Below are positions 1-10,794 of a stretch of DNA of 64,000 nt, in pieces; positions within the stretch are counted from its first letter, which is position 1, and every line of letters begins with the position of its first letter. The stretch comes from Omphalotus guepiniiformis (lineage: Eukaryota; Basidiomycota; Agaricomycetes; Agaricales; Omphalotaceae): assembly GCA_028554645.1 (NCBI GenBank), contig JAQOOI010000020.1, forward strand, positions 47,501 through 111,500. The letters are read 5' to 3'. The translations under genes were made by a program, and so were the position numbers. Below the pieces are notes generated by a model. The model did not search any database and was not told the DNA's origin. It saw nothing but the letters and a program-made list of their open reading frames with translations.

Positions 1-2766
1 GCGTATACCCGGTGTGTGAAGCAGCTGATTGTCTTGAAACCTTCGGATGCGGCGGAGAAGTGTGGTTCTGCGTGTCTGAATGCTAGTCGCCTGAACTATG
101 GTGAGCTCTTTATGGGCTGCAGTGACTGCTAGCAAGCGCCTGATGAACATTGATTAGTTAAAAATTACCTGCAGCAAGCCTTACGACGTACTGGGCGTCC
201 TCAATCTCTAAACCTTCGACAATCAACCCACTCATGGTTGTTTCCAGCACATTGAGGCCATTCTTCTCTCTCTGATGTTCTTCTTCTGCGAGGTCTTTCT
301 TCACCTTTGCCAGCGTAATAGCTGCAGGCAACAGTTAGTCACGGGTGAGACGGGTTGTACCAGGGACGTACTGGACTCAGGGAAGTCGTAGGGACACGGG
401 TGAACGCTTGTCGCGCTCCCAATCATTGATCTGAATCGCCCATTTCTCCATTTCCTTCAAATGATCCATGCGGAGGGCCTCGGAAAAGGCGGTAAAGGCA
501 CGTGAATAGACTACCGCATCGGGAATGGCGTTGATCAATTTTTTGAGAAGAGATTGATCTGGCAGTGGCCAGGTAAAGCATTATAATGTGGCAATTATAA
601 TGCGGCTCACCCAAGTTTACTGTCTTGCGCCAATTCCAGTAGTTACAGAAATCGTCCATGGTATCCCATCGAGCGCCCGCTGTCATCATAGACAGACTGG
701 AAGCGATTGAGTTCAACCACGACCAGTTCCGCTCGATGGCCTCTCCATCTGTCTTTCCGACTCCTTCAGTGAAGTTGAAAGCGAAAGGGGCGAAACATTT
801 CTCAGTGTGGGCAGGTAAATGGAATTTAGGGACCTTGAATTGGAGGTCGACCCAAGGAGCCATGTGCAACCGAGGCGGCATAGCAGCCATCCGAGATTTG
901 AAATTCTTCATCCACTGACACGCAATGTCGTACGAAACGGTAAGAAACATCAAGGTACAGGACGCTATACTAGAGAGGAAGATATAATCCATATTGCAAT
1001 ACCTAAAGTTTTATTACTGTTGAGCCCAGGATTCCCATTGCTGTACAAAACTTTACTCACCTCTCCCCTTTTTGAAGATCACCTATACCATTTGGACGGA
1101 AGAGTTCGTGGCGCGAACAATTAACCGAGCCTATTCCAGTGGCGCGTAGCCCCTTCCACTTCTTGGTGTTTGCGTGGGAGATGGCGCTGAAACCAACGCA
1201 ATGACTAATCTATAAAGTCGTTAGGGCGTTTTCAGCCAGCACTGCGAGGGCTTGTGTACCTCATCCTGGTGAGCACGCTTCGCAATCTCTTCAATGTAGG
1301 CCTCATGCTCAACAAAACAGCCCCAACCTGGCCCAAGGGGTGGGTCGCGATGATCGTTGGGTCGTGCGCGTGCCTTTTGTTTGAAGTTGGCGTCTTCTGA
1401 TAGGATCATAGCATAAAGCCATCTATTGCGGTTGTTGAGAAATACCTCCCCGGAGTAAGAAGATCACTAGCTTACCGCTGATTGGGTGGGACCTTGTCCC
1501 AATCCTTTGGGAGGTTGATATCGGGGTGAGGACAGGCTCGGCACGGTACCGTCGTACTTCCTTGTGCTGTACCTGCTAGTCCAGTGGGGTCGTGGCCTCG
1601 ACCATTTCGTTTTCCGGTCTTAATATGGCGCCATTGCCGCAACATTAGCATAAATTGCGGAAGGCGATCCTACGGGTACTGTGAGCCACACGAGTCAATA
1701 CATAAGGGGTGGAAGCGCACCGGGAGCGACTGCGCTAGCCCAGAACCATCCTCCACCTGTTCCAGTGTGCGGTAGAAATCAGTCGGAGGGACATGGCCTT
1801 GCAGATTTGCGATTTGAAAATTGCGCAAGAGCTCAAATGTTGCCGCTGATTTGGGGTCCTTGTACGAAGCGGGAAAACCATCCTATCTCTAGCAACTGAT
1901 TTCGGTGTTCTGTCCAGCCCCTACTTAGTATGACAGAGAGGCAGGGCCAAAAAACAACGTACCTGGAGCCCCGATACACCCGCAAAACACCACATCGACC
2001 ATATGGATACCGTTCCAGGCCAAAACAACGAAATCCTTGTGCGCATTAGTCGGAAATACACATCGTTCGCCTGGTAGATGGCCAAGCTGCACGCGAAGAC
2101 CCAGGTCTCGAAGTGAGACCGGATGGAAGTAGTCGTTGCGCCATTCCTGCAGCAACACCATCTAATCAGGGGAAGTAGCTGAGAGGAATTAGGATTTTTG
2201 CAAACCTGGATGTGATGCAGCGGGTGTTCTCCGTGACGCTGAACAATGCAAGTCTTACAAAGCATGAGCAGGCCAAAGCAGTCCCGACAGCGGTATTTTG
2301 CGTGAGGGGAGCTGCAGTAAACACAAGTGTCCTTAAAATGTCGTCCGCGGCCTTCAGAAATGATGGTCCAGTCCAAATACTCGTCTCGATACTTTTCTTT
2401 CCACGTTAGAAGGGGGGCATCCTGAGAGCCGATTAGGCATGCAAAAAAGATATTAAGACAATCACTTACGGAGTCATCGTACCGCTTTGTTCTTGGCTTC
2501 ACTCTTATCTGGAATCTCCCTGGCTCCTCCGAGAAATCCACCACCCCATCTTGGTCAAATAACTCCATAGGCACCAGCGGCGTCCCTCCTGCGTCACCTG
2601 CATCAATGCTCTGATGCTCGTCTGGCTTTCCATTCGATCCCTCAGCGTTGATTTTTGTCTCCTTCACGCGATGTGTGGTGGACGAGTAGGCAGATTGCTG
2701 TCTATCAGGTTTTAGAGAGGAGCTGGATACCATACGCCCACTAAAGCGACCTTTGGCTTTCGGCAT
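1..2766 (-). CDS. KDZ-family DNA transposase with N-terminal CxC2-type cysteine cluster (partial, open at left edge)
   Basis: Multi-exon gene on the minus strand whose 3' end lies outside the window. The product begins MPKAKGRFSGRM at 2766 (an upstream ATG at 2811 is also in frame). A treble-clef-like cysteine cluster follows (CVYC...CRDC...CKTC with nearby H residues, about 2190-2350), then a KDZ linker with FVVLAWNGIHMVDVVFCGC (about 1980-2050). The core carries SRHELFRPNGIGDLQKGER (about 1060-1120), SYDIACQW (about 920-940) and TDGEAIERNWSWLN (about 710-750). SYDIACQW and DGEAIER hold an acidic Asp and Glu expected in the RNase-H-like transposase core. KDZ (Kyakuja-Dileera-Zisupton) elements are abundant in Agaricomycetes and often have a CxC domain. 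No frameshift was seen between 1 and 2766, so the gene looks young. I could not identify terminal inverted repeats; the left end is missing. Confidence 0.88.
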
Positions 2767-3335
2767 AGTAGTGTAGTGCGTACAGCTATTAGACGCTTGA
2801 GCGCTTGACACTGGCCCGGGGCTTTTCTTTCCCGGCAGGGAAAGTATAGGAGAAAGATTTAGACAAATATAAAAAATTTTGGTGGGGAAAAAAGTTTAAA
2901 AATGGATGCTATCTCAATTGAGAAAGATATGATTTAACCTTGGAGAATGAAGCACAATTACTGCTGGGAAAGACACAGGGATTCAATGCATTTATCCTTG
3001 TAAATATTCAAAACATGTCTACCGCGAAAGGTATGCTTTACCCTCAGGGAAAGGTATGGGGATTTATTTCCTTTCTCGTTCGAAATTGATATCATTTCTC
3101 GGTCGAGAAACAAAATACCCGAAGATCGGACGCTCTTCGGCACTCCTCGCCTGGTCAGCGGCTACTCATAAGACTCTCAGTGGCCTTTTATCCAGCATTC
3201 ATCAGACTCTCATCCACACGCAGATCGGTGTCGCTAACGGTGTATATCACTAATGCTAGATACGAAGAACCGCCATTGGTGTCTCCCGAAGGTAGTGAAT
3301 ATCTCAAACGGCTGTACGGGATTTAAGCTATACTA
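2767..3335. other. Intergenic, AT-rich, no gene recognised
   Basis: This stretch should hold the promoter of the KDZ gene and possibly the end of its transposon. It is A/T-rich near 2860-2940. Short open frames on both strands have no recognisable motif. No terminal repeat could be paired because the other transposon end is outside the window. Confidence 0.5.
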
Positions 3336-3500
3336 CAATGGATGAACTACGAAATACAAATGAACTACGAATATAAATGATCTACAAATGATCCACGAAT
3401 CTAAATGATCTACAAATGAACTACGAATACAAATGATCTACACGAATATAAATGATCTACATGATCTATACGAATATAAATGATCTACGCTCTCCAAAAT
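3336..3500. repeat. Degenerate AT-rich minisatellite, unit about aaatgatctacgaat
   Basis: At least nine imperfect copies of a 14-22 base motif (variants of aaatgatctacgaata and aaatgaactacgaat) run through the segment. A similar degenerate array occurs at about 60405-60570. In both places the array lies downstream of a minus-strand GIY-YIG copy. Confidence 0.8.
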
Positions 3501-3731
3501 ACAATATACAAATGAGCCAGCGAGAGAGTGCGAAAGTCCAAGATGATTCAAGCACAGCAGAGCGAATTTTCCAAAGTCCAAGATGCGAAGCAATCGTATA
3601 TCCCTTTGACCCGTCGCATGAGCCACTGAACGTCAATGTAAACTGAAACGTACCTGTAACAAACACGTCTTCTTAAAGACACCGGATGAGACAAATCTGA
3701 GCGTGAAATCGAAGAAAACAACGTACCTGCA

Positions 3732-4300
3732 CTACATAGAGCACACCTGCTTCAGAAGAGGTTTGATACGTTTCGTGAATTCGGCCGTAGACTCGTAGTT
3801 GAACTCAAATATTTCGCGATGACGCCGACGACCTAAAACTACATGAGACGATGCCGCCGACGAGATTATCGCTTACATTCGTTGCAGATGAGACGAGGTC
3901 GACATACACACAGCTGCTCCAATACAAGATGACTCAAACGCTCTGAAAAAAAATCAGTAAGTGCAGCCTCGAGCAGCAAGAACGTACCTGCTCGAATGCA
4001 ATAACGCGCTCGAATCGCGCAACACCAAATATGTTTTTGACCCCGGCATTGTCGTGCCCACTGCCGCCTTCGCCGCCGCCAGTCTGTACTACGCCCCACT
4101 TTGTAACCCCGCGTTCCTGCAATACGAAAGACATAGATGTAACCGGGCCTATCGAACCTTGAAATTGGCTGGCGCAGTGTAGTTTTGAGAAGCGAGAGAA
4201 AGTCGTGGATGAGGGGCGGTTGGTTGTGTGTGCGTGATGAAAGAGTTTGTGTGTGCGTGATGAAAGAGGGAGAACGAATAACCTGTCCAAAACAAAACAA
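3732..4300 (-). CDS. GIY-YIG / T5orf172-like protein with C-terminal CxxC motif
   Basis: Three exons fit: 4300-3988, 3942-3877 and 3832-3732, giving 159 residues. Both introns have GT...AG ends and the frame stays open across them. The core reads PGYIYVFRIAGTRGYKVGRS followed by an Arg-rich W..R...W segment, typical of the T5orf172/MUG113 branch of the GIY-YIG superfamily. Exon 2 supplies a Glu-bearing helix and exon 3 completes a CxxC (ICNEC) followed by HREIFEF. Exons 2 and 3 are 66 and 101 nt, identical in length to those of the paralogue at 59354-59849. The first 40 or so residues are low-complexity and the start is uncertain. Nuclease activity is not shown; the fold assignment rests on motif recognition. 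Confidence 0.75.
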
Positions 4301-4618
4301 AAAGTGATCCCGCGTTAGACGTCGAGGCGCTTCACGCGCTGAATGTTACAGTTACGTGTGACAAATCGCGGTAATGTCGATCGCCTAGTAGACCCGCTCT
4401 CAGCGTTCGAATCACCTCTCTCAATCTTCCTGCTCTAATACTTTTTCGCGCCCCATTGGTGTAGGACTAGCTAGCTGAGAGTGTTTGGGTTAGTCATAAA
4501 CACGTTTTCCTCCGTCGCTTTGACCGATTTTTTTGCAGCATCGGTCAAAGTTCTCGGTGAACGTCGACTGCGGCTAGCTCGAATCATCAGGAGGAGGGGA
4601 TTTTGGTGCAAGCTGATG
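4301..4618. other. Intergenic, no gene recognised
   Basis: Upstream region of the GIY-YIG gene. No convincing coding frame or structural repeat was seen. Confidence 0.5.
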
Positions 4619-4758
4619 TCTTGTAGAAGCTGAGGTGCGTGCCCGTCGAGTATGTTCAGAGATCTTGTTCTAATTCGTTTACGCGATGTTTGTTGAAGCT
4701 GAGGTGCGTATCCGTGTCGAGTATATTCAAATATGTTGTTCTAACTCGTTTACGCGTT
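4619..4758. repeat. Two-copy tandem repeat, unit about 70 bp
   Basis: Unit 1 (about 4619-4687) and unit 2 (about 4688-4758) share gaagctgaggtgcgt, then tcgagtat.ttca, then tgttctaa.tcgtttacgcg, with scattered substitutions. There is no coding function that I can see. About 4760-5090 holds nothing recognisable. Confidence 0.8.
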
Positions 4759-5089
4759 GTCGTCCACTCTTCAAGTTACTTTGCGTGATGGATGCATTGT
4801 TGAAGCGGCGCGAGATGTCGAGTTGCTGAGGTATTCAATGAACTGGAAGCTTGAAGATGTCCCACCCCACTCTCCCCACTCCAGCACCCTCTCGTTCTTG
4901 CAGAAACGTTCGCCGAGACGACGATCGATGCCCTCTCTCATTCTCTCGCTTGACCTTCACTATTTCTACGTCATCTCTCACATCATACTCCCAACCCGTG
5001 TGCATAGTACACACTAAACATAGCGCAGTATACGAGTGGCACCCTCAAACTCGTCCGTAAACCCCTTAAACCACGTTTGCGCAAACCCC

Positions 5090-5465
5090 TCAACTGCCCA
5101 TCTCACTCGATAGACACCCCCACCAGGTACGTATGTACTCTTCCACTTTCATCAGCTTCACATCAGCAATCTCATTCAGATTAGGTGCGCTTGCAGAAAA
5201 TGCAAATCCTTCCAAGTACGCAAGGGATTTTTCAACGTAAAAGTTAGTGAACAATGTTGCCGGATTAGGATCCATCCTTGCAAGAATATCCTCTTTGAAC
5301 GAATGCTTCACATTGATTTTTCTCGCCTGCCAGACGAACGCAAATCAACAAACAAAGATCTGTTGATACACGTTGAGAACGTTACTTACCGCAAATCCTT
5401 TCGCTACAGGGATAATCTCATTCATTATCCAGCTGAGTAGCAGCCACGACAAACTTTCCTACATG
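5090..5465 (-). pseudogene. Fragment of an unrecognised multi-exon gene
   Basis: Two coding-like pieces join in frame across a short intron. The upstream piece contains SWLLLSWIMNEIIPVAKGFA (about 5391-5455) and is followed by a gtaagt donor. The downstream piece continues from the acceptor near 5328 with VKHSFKEDILARMDPN and SLAYLEGFAF down to about 5105. Composition and splice signals look like a real protein gene, but it is cut off at both sides. I do not recognise the family. It sits among other relics of conserved genes, which suggests a captured fragment. Confidence 0.45.
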
Positions 5466-5720
5466 CTCCGCTCTTGTGGTTCTCATCTAAAACTCTCCAT
5501 CACCCGGTACATCTGCCGTCTTCGTCGATAAATCCAAGACAAACGGGAACTGCTTCAGATGACCATGAGCTTTCTCCCCATTATGCTGGGCCATTGTGGA
5601 AGAATCGTCGCGCTTGGCCATATGGAGAGACAAGTTATAAGTGAAATGAAGTGAGACAAGCGTTGATGAGAAAACGGCCCGAGATTCTTGGAAAGAAACC
5701 AAAAAAGGCAAGTACAGGTG

Positions 5721-5952
5721 GCAGTGTGCATATGTCGAGTTTGCTGAACCAGAACATATTGATGCTGCGCTGACGATGGCCAATTCGTTATTCCAACGTT
5801 TAATCAAAGTGCGCACACAACCGTTTTCTGACACTGCCAATCTCAACAATGCCTTTTCTAGGTTACTGCAAAACAAACAAACATTCCTGGATTTAGTTGG
5901 GTACCGTGGTGGATATGGTATGGTGGGTACAACCCGTATAGAGCTCGTGGCA
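5721..5952 (+). pseudogene. PABPN1/PABP2-like poly(A)-binding protein fragment (end of RRM and Arg/Gly tail)
   Basis: The plus strand reads CAYVEFAEPEHIDAALTMAN then SLFQRLIK, followed by a retained intron (about 5810-5870, gtgcgc...ttctag), then VTAKQTNIPGF and a degraded tail with GGYNPYRARG. This matches the end of the RRM and the start of the Arg/Gly-rich tail of nuclear poly(A)-binding protein 2, a conserved mRNA 3'-end factor. Everything upstream of the last RRM strand is missing and the tail has lost its regular RG repeats. Retention of the intron indicates capture at DNA level rather than through cDNA. Confidence 0.72.
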
Positions 5953-6586
5953 GGTAAGCCTTTCTTCCATTCCGTTCTTCCTTCAAGGTCTTTAATTCGC
6001 ATCTCGTTTGTTTTAGGGGCTGAGGTCGAGGGTATTGACAAAAATGACGGGCATTGCTTCGTTTGAGATCCTGAGGTGCAAACTGATGGAAGGTAGCAGC
6101 TCAAAGAGCCGCAGCCAGGAGGTTCTCTTGTGAAGTTCTTATTGACAAAACGAATCCGTTCCTCCTGCCACAGCGATATGTTTAGAAGCCATTGCGATGT
6201 ATGAGAGCTGTCAGCACGAGTTGGGTGTTAAGGCCTTGAATAGATTGTTGGGCAAAGTATTGCGCTTCCCTTGGTGAAACTCGCTTCGCGTAAACGCGAG
6301 CAAGGGAAAACAGAGTATCGAGGAGACCTTGACTAATCATCCATTCCAGACCGTTCATTGAATGCCTGCGCGTGAATGATTTTCGGGGCTGCTCTGATTG
6401 TGTCTGTGTTGGAGTGTTGCTTCAAATGGGTTCGACTCGTCTGGACTCGAGTTTGGAGTTTTTGGGGTCTCAGGGGTGTGACCGAGGCAACGGTTGGTGA
6501 GAGCGTCGGAGAACTCCCTGAAGGCTTTATCTCTACTAGCGTTGTCCGACCGAGGAGAAAGTGAGAGATAGGTTTGAGAAAGAATA
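5953..6586. other. No gene recognised
   Basis: Short frames on both strands, none with a recognisable motif or a convincing splice structure. Confidence 0.45.
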
Positions 6587-6684
6587 GATACAGCGTTGAC
6601 CAAGTCGAAACCAGAGTTAGTACGATGGTGTTAGATACAGCGTTGACCAAGTAAGTCGAAACCAGAGTGAGTACGATGGTGTTA
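6587..6684. repeat. Two-copy tandem repeat, unit about 47-51 bp
   Basis: The sequence gatacagcgttgaccaag, followed by tcgaaaccagag and agtacgatggtgtta, occurs at 6587 and again at 6634, the second copy carrying a 4-base insertion. About 6685-7005 holds nothing recognisable. Confidence 0.85.
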
Positions 6685-7007
6685 GTGAGCTCCAGAGAAG
6701 GCAATGGCAGGGATATCAGTCGCAGTGGGTCGGTCGAGGATTCGTTAATTATTTCCTGGCCAAGCAAAGCGCAAATGCAGGGGTGTGATAGCTGCAGAGC
6801 AGGTAGCGCTGCCTCGTACTAAAGTGTTTAAAGGAATGAGGAGCCAATTTGCGGGCTGAACGTGAAAACCACGTACCATTTACAATGCCACCAATTTGCC
6901 CAAAATGCTCATGCCGCTCTCTCAATGTCTAAACATCCGGGAGTAATGTTCCGGAGAATCGACAAGTGTTTCGCAGCATTCGCAGCTGCTTCATTAGCCT
7001 CCTTTAA

Positions 7008-7300
7008 TACTGAAGACTTCTGATGTAATTTCTCCTGCGACCTTCTCCATTCTGACTGCACAATGGTAGAAACTTTGGGAGGCATTTTGTCGCTGTGTGA
7101 TGTTCTTTACACTCATTTTTCCCTGAATGAGTGTACCTGTCTTGTCCGAACAAATATCCCTTTATTTCGAAGAGTAAGAAAGGACGCAAAGAATACACCG
7201 ATGCGATAGAAGACTCGCGCAACACCCTCTTGACACATTGCTTCGCCATTCGACTCGTACCCACTGACATAGTGATAGTCAGGACGGCGAATCTGGTAAA
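7008..7300 (-). pseudogene. P-type cation ATPase fragment, ENA (sodium/potassium) type
   Basis: The minus strand contains VLTITMSVGTSRMAKQ (about 7240-7290), then a damaged stretch, then in another frame DICSDKTGTLIQGKM (about 7110-7155) and a tail ending at a stop near 7010. DKTGTL is the phosphorylation motif of P-type ATPases, and the upstream TITMSVGTSRMAK piece matches the membrane segment that precedes it in fungal ENA-type pumps. The canonical DKTGTLT has Ile in place of the final Thr. Only about 90 residues of a roughly 1,000-residue pump remain and the frame is broken, so this is a relic. Confidence 0.75.
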
Positions 7301-7433
7301 AATGTACGACGAAAAACGGAGGTGAAGGAACCAAAAGGTCAATTTGAGCGCAGTATATATGCAGTGACTCATTGCTTTATTCTCAAGAACTAAATATGCA
7401 ATCAAATCATCGCTGCTTTTTCGTAGAAAGGAT

Positions 7434-7560
7434 TTGATGAAGAATCCAACCAAACAATATTTCTTCCAAGGGTATGCCTCGACGAACGAGGTGCGCATGC
7501 AGAGGGACCACGAAAAGAAGTTCAAAGGATCTGTCTTCGTCGAGTTCACCGAATCATTGA
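7434..7560 (+). pseudogene. Lupus La-type RNA-binding protein fragment (RRM)
   Basis: The plus frame reads QGYASTNEVRMQRDHEK then KFKGSVFVEFTES, matching the linker and RRM1 of La proteins (typically TNSVRMRR and KKFKGSVFVEF). La binds RNA polymerase III transcript 3' ends. Only about 40 residues remain. It lies directly upstream of the ATPase relic on the opposite strand. The assignment rests on one motif block. Confidence 0.55.
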
Positions 7561-8249
7561 TTCATGTAGAATGTATGGTGATACACATATTCATTTGCAA
7601 CTATAGAAACCTGAATCAACGAAAGTTAGAATCAACTCCACGCGAAGGGGATCGAACTAGACCTCACCTAAACGACGCCGCCTCGCTTTGCCGAATTCAG
7701 ACGACAGACGAAATGCAATTTGCGCTCAGATTGACTCTCTATCATCCTCGCTGTTGTCTTCAGGTTCCGGTTCAGGAAGTTTTATATCACTGTCGCTCAT
7801 CGTTGGATCGACATACGGGGGCCGTACACTGTCAAGGTACGATATAAGAAAGACTTTGGGTGTACTTTGCGCCTGAATCACACCTTTTCAAAATAAGAAA
7901 TCCCTCATTTTCCCTCCTGCGCCATTGTTGAACCTGGTCCGCCATATGCCCTCCGGTCGGTACCTCATACAGCATCTCTAGGGACGACTTTGCTAACCTG
8001 GCAAACAAGCAAATCGTTAAGTCGGGACCGCGTTTGAGAGTGTGCAGTGGATGCGCGATGGAATGCAAACGATCCTTTCCTTGGATACAGGTGACCTCAA
8101 AGCCTGGACTTGAGCGTGACGCGCCGTTACGAGAGATTTAGAAAGTTTATTTCATGACTATCTGCAACTGAGGCCAAAGACTCTTGAAAGCTGCGGTTGG
8201 TTATATACTAGTCGAGGAAGTCGGACCAAAGAAAGTTTAGGGCATGCGC
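7561..8249. other. Probable relic material, family not recognised
   Basis: A minus-strand frame at 7832-8068 (containing HPLHTLKRGPDLTICLFARL) is protein-like but unassigned. Nothing else stands out. Confidence 0.3.
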
Positions 8250-9131
8250 TTTGATTCAGTACTTTGCTGGTTCTTCGCTTCTCGGAACATCTTCTGCAAA
8301 GCTCAACCCATTCATGAGAACCGTTCTCGCCAACAGTTTTCACCCAATCCTCTGCAACCCCTTCCTTTCAAAATCGACCCAAAACTTTCTTAGTATGACC
8401 TTCTCCACAAACATCTGCTTCTCCCATGCAGGAGTAATCGCTCGCCCTTCTATACCGGTCGTAGCGTCCGAGCTGGTATATATGGTCATACTGCTCTTGA
8501 CTTGAATGTGTGCCATACTTGAGCTATCGTGAGGGGGTCACCGATGCCGAATTCTGCGCAGAGGTCCTCGTAGCGGGTCATGATATCAACCGCCTCTTCC
8601 ACAGCATCGAGGTTGTGCGGGCGCGCGCAGACATGCACCATCGCGCGTGCTTGAAGTCCTGATGGACCTGCTCCAATGATACCAGTAGCTGTCTCTTCCG
8701 AGGTTTCAAGAGGAATATCTAACCGTGCCTTGTCAGATGCTAACGCATGCGCCGTTTGAAAACAACTTACCTGGGAGCTCCATTTCAGGTAATAGTAAAA
8801 TCAGGCATCGGATTTGGTATAGAGAAAGGGAGACTGGTCGGGAACTTTCGCCAGAGATCTAGTTCAGAGATTGTTGTTTGTTCCTCCGTTGTGTTGAACC
8901 TAGAAGTAGAAGCCGCTCCCTGGACTATGCGGAGATAAAGCCACCTGACCTCAGCAAATCCAGAGCATAATCCGCCAAGCTGCGTGCCTTTAGCAACAGA
9001 ATCATGCTAATCTGGCGTACAAGATCCATGAGATCACGGCAATGTCCCCGCCTGCCTTGCGGTCGAAATACGACAGTTTCCGGTGCGTTCATAGAGTAGT
9101 CTGAGCCCCTACTGAAATTCTCCGTGTTCAT
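8250..9131 (-). pseudogene. Fragment of an unrecognised conserved-looking multi-exon gene
   Basis: Several protein-like blocks lie in order on the minus strand: VRQISMILLLKARSLADYAL (about 8955-9040), an Ile/Leu-rich block with ISELDLWRKFP (about 8810-8900), a block with HNLDAVEEAVDIMTRYEDLC (about 8550-8640), and a block with PAWEKQMFVEKVILRKFW (about 8370-8440). They are separated by intron-like gaps and at least one frame change and stop. I do not recognise the family. The arrangement looks like a decayed copy of a host gene. Confidence 0.4.
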
Positions 9132-10064
9132 AAGAAACTATAGGAACACCATTGGATAGTCCGATTCCTTGACTCTCTATCAATGGCCGATTCTGCGCCC
9201 AAGCAGCATAAGATGCTCGGCGAGCGCCAACTGAGCGCGCAAGACTAGCGCCTAAATCCAAAGCATGCTTCCACTTTGACTTTCGCTACGGCCCAGCCTC
9301 TGCAGCAGCAGGAAGGAGGATCCCAACGGCGTGATTTACTGGCGCGCTCGGTAACAAAATTGCCATGCAAGACCTTGATTTCCTCGGCCGATCGTTGAAG
9401 TGTTGGCAGGGGATCTAAAGATCGCGCCTGGGATGATGAGGAAAAGGGTCGCGGGTTTCTTTCCGTTCGGGCAGAAGCTTGAATGACTTGAGGTCGACGC
9501 TGCAACAGGATCCGTACCCCAAGTTCATTAGTGCGATCGCAGGTGCGCCAAGACGGATCGTTTGTAGGACCAACTGAATTGCACCGCACTAACTACTAAT
9601 TCTTCTGCAGGAGCTCGGTAGTTCCCGTGGCAATACGTTGGTATTAACCAGAGCCAGGAAGTAGGGTAATTAGCTGCAGATGAGATGCCAGAAGAGTGCG
9701 CCCGAGCATCGGCACATTGTCCTGATATATAATCAATCGCAGTAGTATACTCGGGGTTGAAACCACCTGCGCTGCGATGGCTGCGAGGGAAGAATCCAGG
9801 TCCAGCGCTAGCATTGCCTCCAAAACCAACCATATCCAGAACGATATCACCTCGTTCAATAAGGTATGCTCCTTGATCAAAACCGGAAGAAGGTTAGTTG
9901 CATTGCACCGCAAGTATCGAGAGTGGCATACTCCTCCGAAATCATATCTGGTTCTTCATGCCATGTATAATGAATATAGCAACACATCATCTTCATCTTC
10001 CATCTCATGTTCTCAGGATTGGTTTCGCCGCGGATGCCCTGCAATGATGCATGCTATTATATTA
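9132..10064. other. No gene recognised
   Basis: Open frames on the minus strand (9245-9913) have no familiar motif. This is the unique flank outside the left inverted arm. Confidence 0.4.
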
Positions 10065-10119
10065 ACAAATGATTAATAGTCACTTCATGTGCGACCCACC
10101 TGCAGCACCGTTTCTCGAT
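10065..10119 (+). repeat. Direct repeat at outer edge of left arm (second copy at 10404-10450)
   Basis: The sequence acaaatgattaatagtcac, continuing ttcatgtgcgac, then agcaccgtttctcgat, occurs here and again at 10404. The outer copy carries an 8-base insertion between its two halves. The inner copy belongs to the duplicated arm, so the outer one is an extra piece of arm sequence stitched to the breakpoint. It resembles a templated insertion made during repair. Confidence 0.8.
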
Positions 10120-10213
10120 GACCTGCCATAGGTTTCCTGCACGTTCGACAGGACGGTTTCTGACGAGCAACGGTTTCTGGACTCGGAGTTGGACTTTCAA
10201 GTTGCACGGACAT
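10118..10213 (-). pseudogene. 5' truncated copy of the gene intact at 58281-58658
   Basis: The first 32 codons (starting MSVQLESPTPSPETVA and reaching CRTCRKPMAGH) match the right-hand gene exactly, then the reading runs into the arm edge. About 10214-10403 holds the duplicated upstream region of this gene. Confidence 0.85.
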
Positions 10214-10423
10214 TCTTCCTGATAACTTTCTGTTGAGTTACAGATTCAACTAGCTGGAGATGAAGATCATTACGGAGACGAGAAGAATGAAAGGATATTG
10301 CTCACCCGTTGCTCACTTGAGTTAAGAAGAGGTTTGAGGAGGGAACTTGCTGAGAAGTAACTTGGATTCAGCGGCTCTCATATAGCCTCTGGGGAACAAA
10401 GACACAAATGATTAATAGTCACT

Positions 10424-10762
10424 TCATGTGCGACAGCACCGTTTCTCGATCGCCGCTGTCCATTTCGTCGTCACCCTGAGCATCTTCTTCGTCGTCTTCC
10501 TCATTCTCGCTACAAGCTTCTTGCACAAGGTCTTCTTTGTCATCCTCTTCGCCGCCATCGTCCCAAACTTCGCCTGTATCTCATCGTCTTCCTCGTCGTC
10601 ATCCATCTCTCGATCTTCATCGTTGTGGTCGCCATGCATTCCGAGTGGAGTCTCTTCACGCTCGCCTTCCATATCGCCTTCCTCATCCGAAGTGGAAGAT
10701 GCAATAGATTCCGCTTTGGAACGCTCTAGTTGTTCTTTGTCTTTTCCAGGGGCCCTACTCAT
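10424..10762 (-). pseudogene. Acidic low-complexity protein fragment (left copy)
   Basis: The frame starts MSRAPGKDKEQLERSKAES and becomes rich in Asp and Glu. After EDDEIQAKF the ORF turns Lys/Arg-rich, whereas a neighbouring frame continues the acidic run (EEDDKEDLVQEACSENEED), so a one-base frameshift in an originally longer acidic protein is likely. The family is not identifiable. The serine-rich ORF on the opposite strand is its antisense shadow. The right copy is at 57732-58070. Confidence 0.45.
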
Positions 10763-10794
10763 CTTGATGGCTATTTTGGTCCTGCGCCAAGTTT

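Noticed and set aside
3336..3500. CRISPR-like array
   Set aside because: Units are degenerate, 14-22 bases, without constant repeats or unique spacers, and the DNA is eukaryotic; it is a minisatellite.
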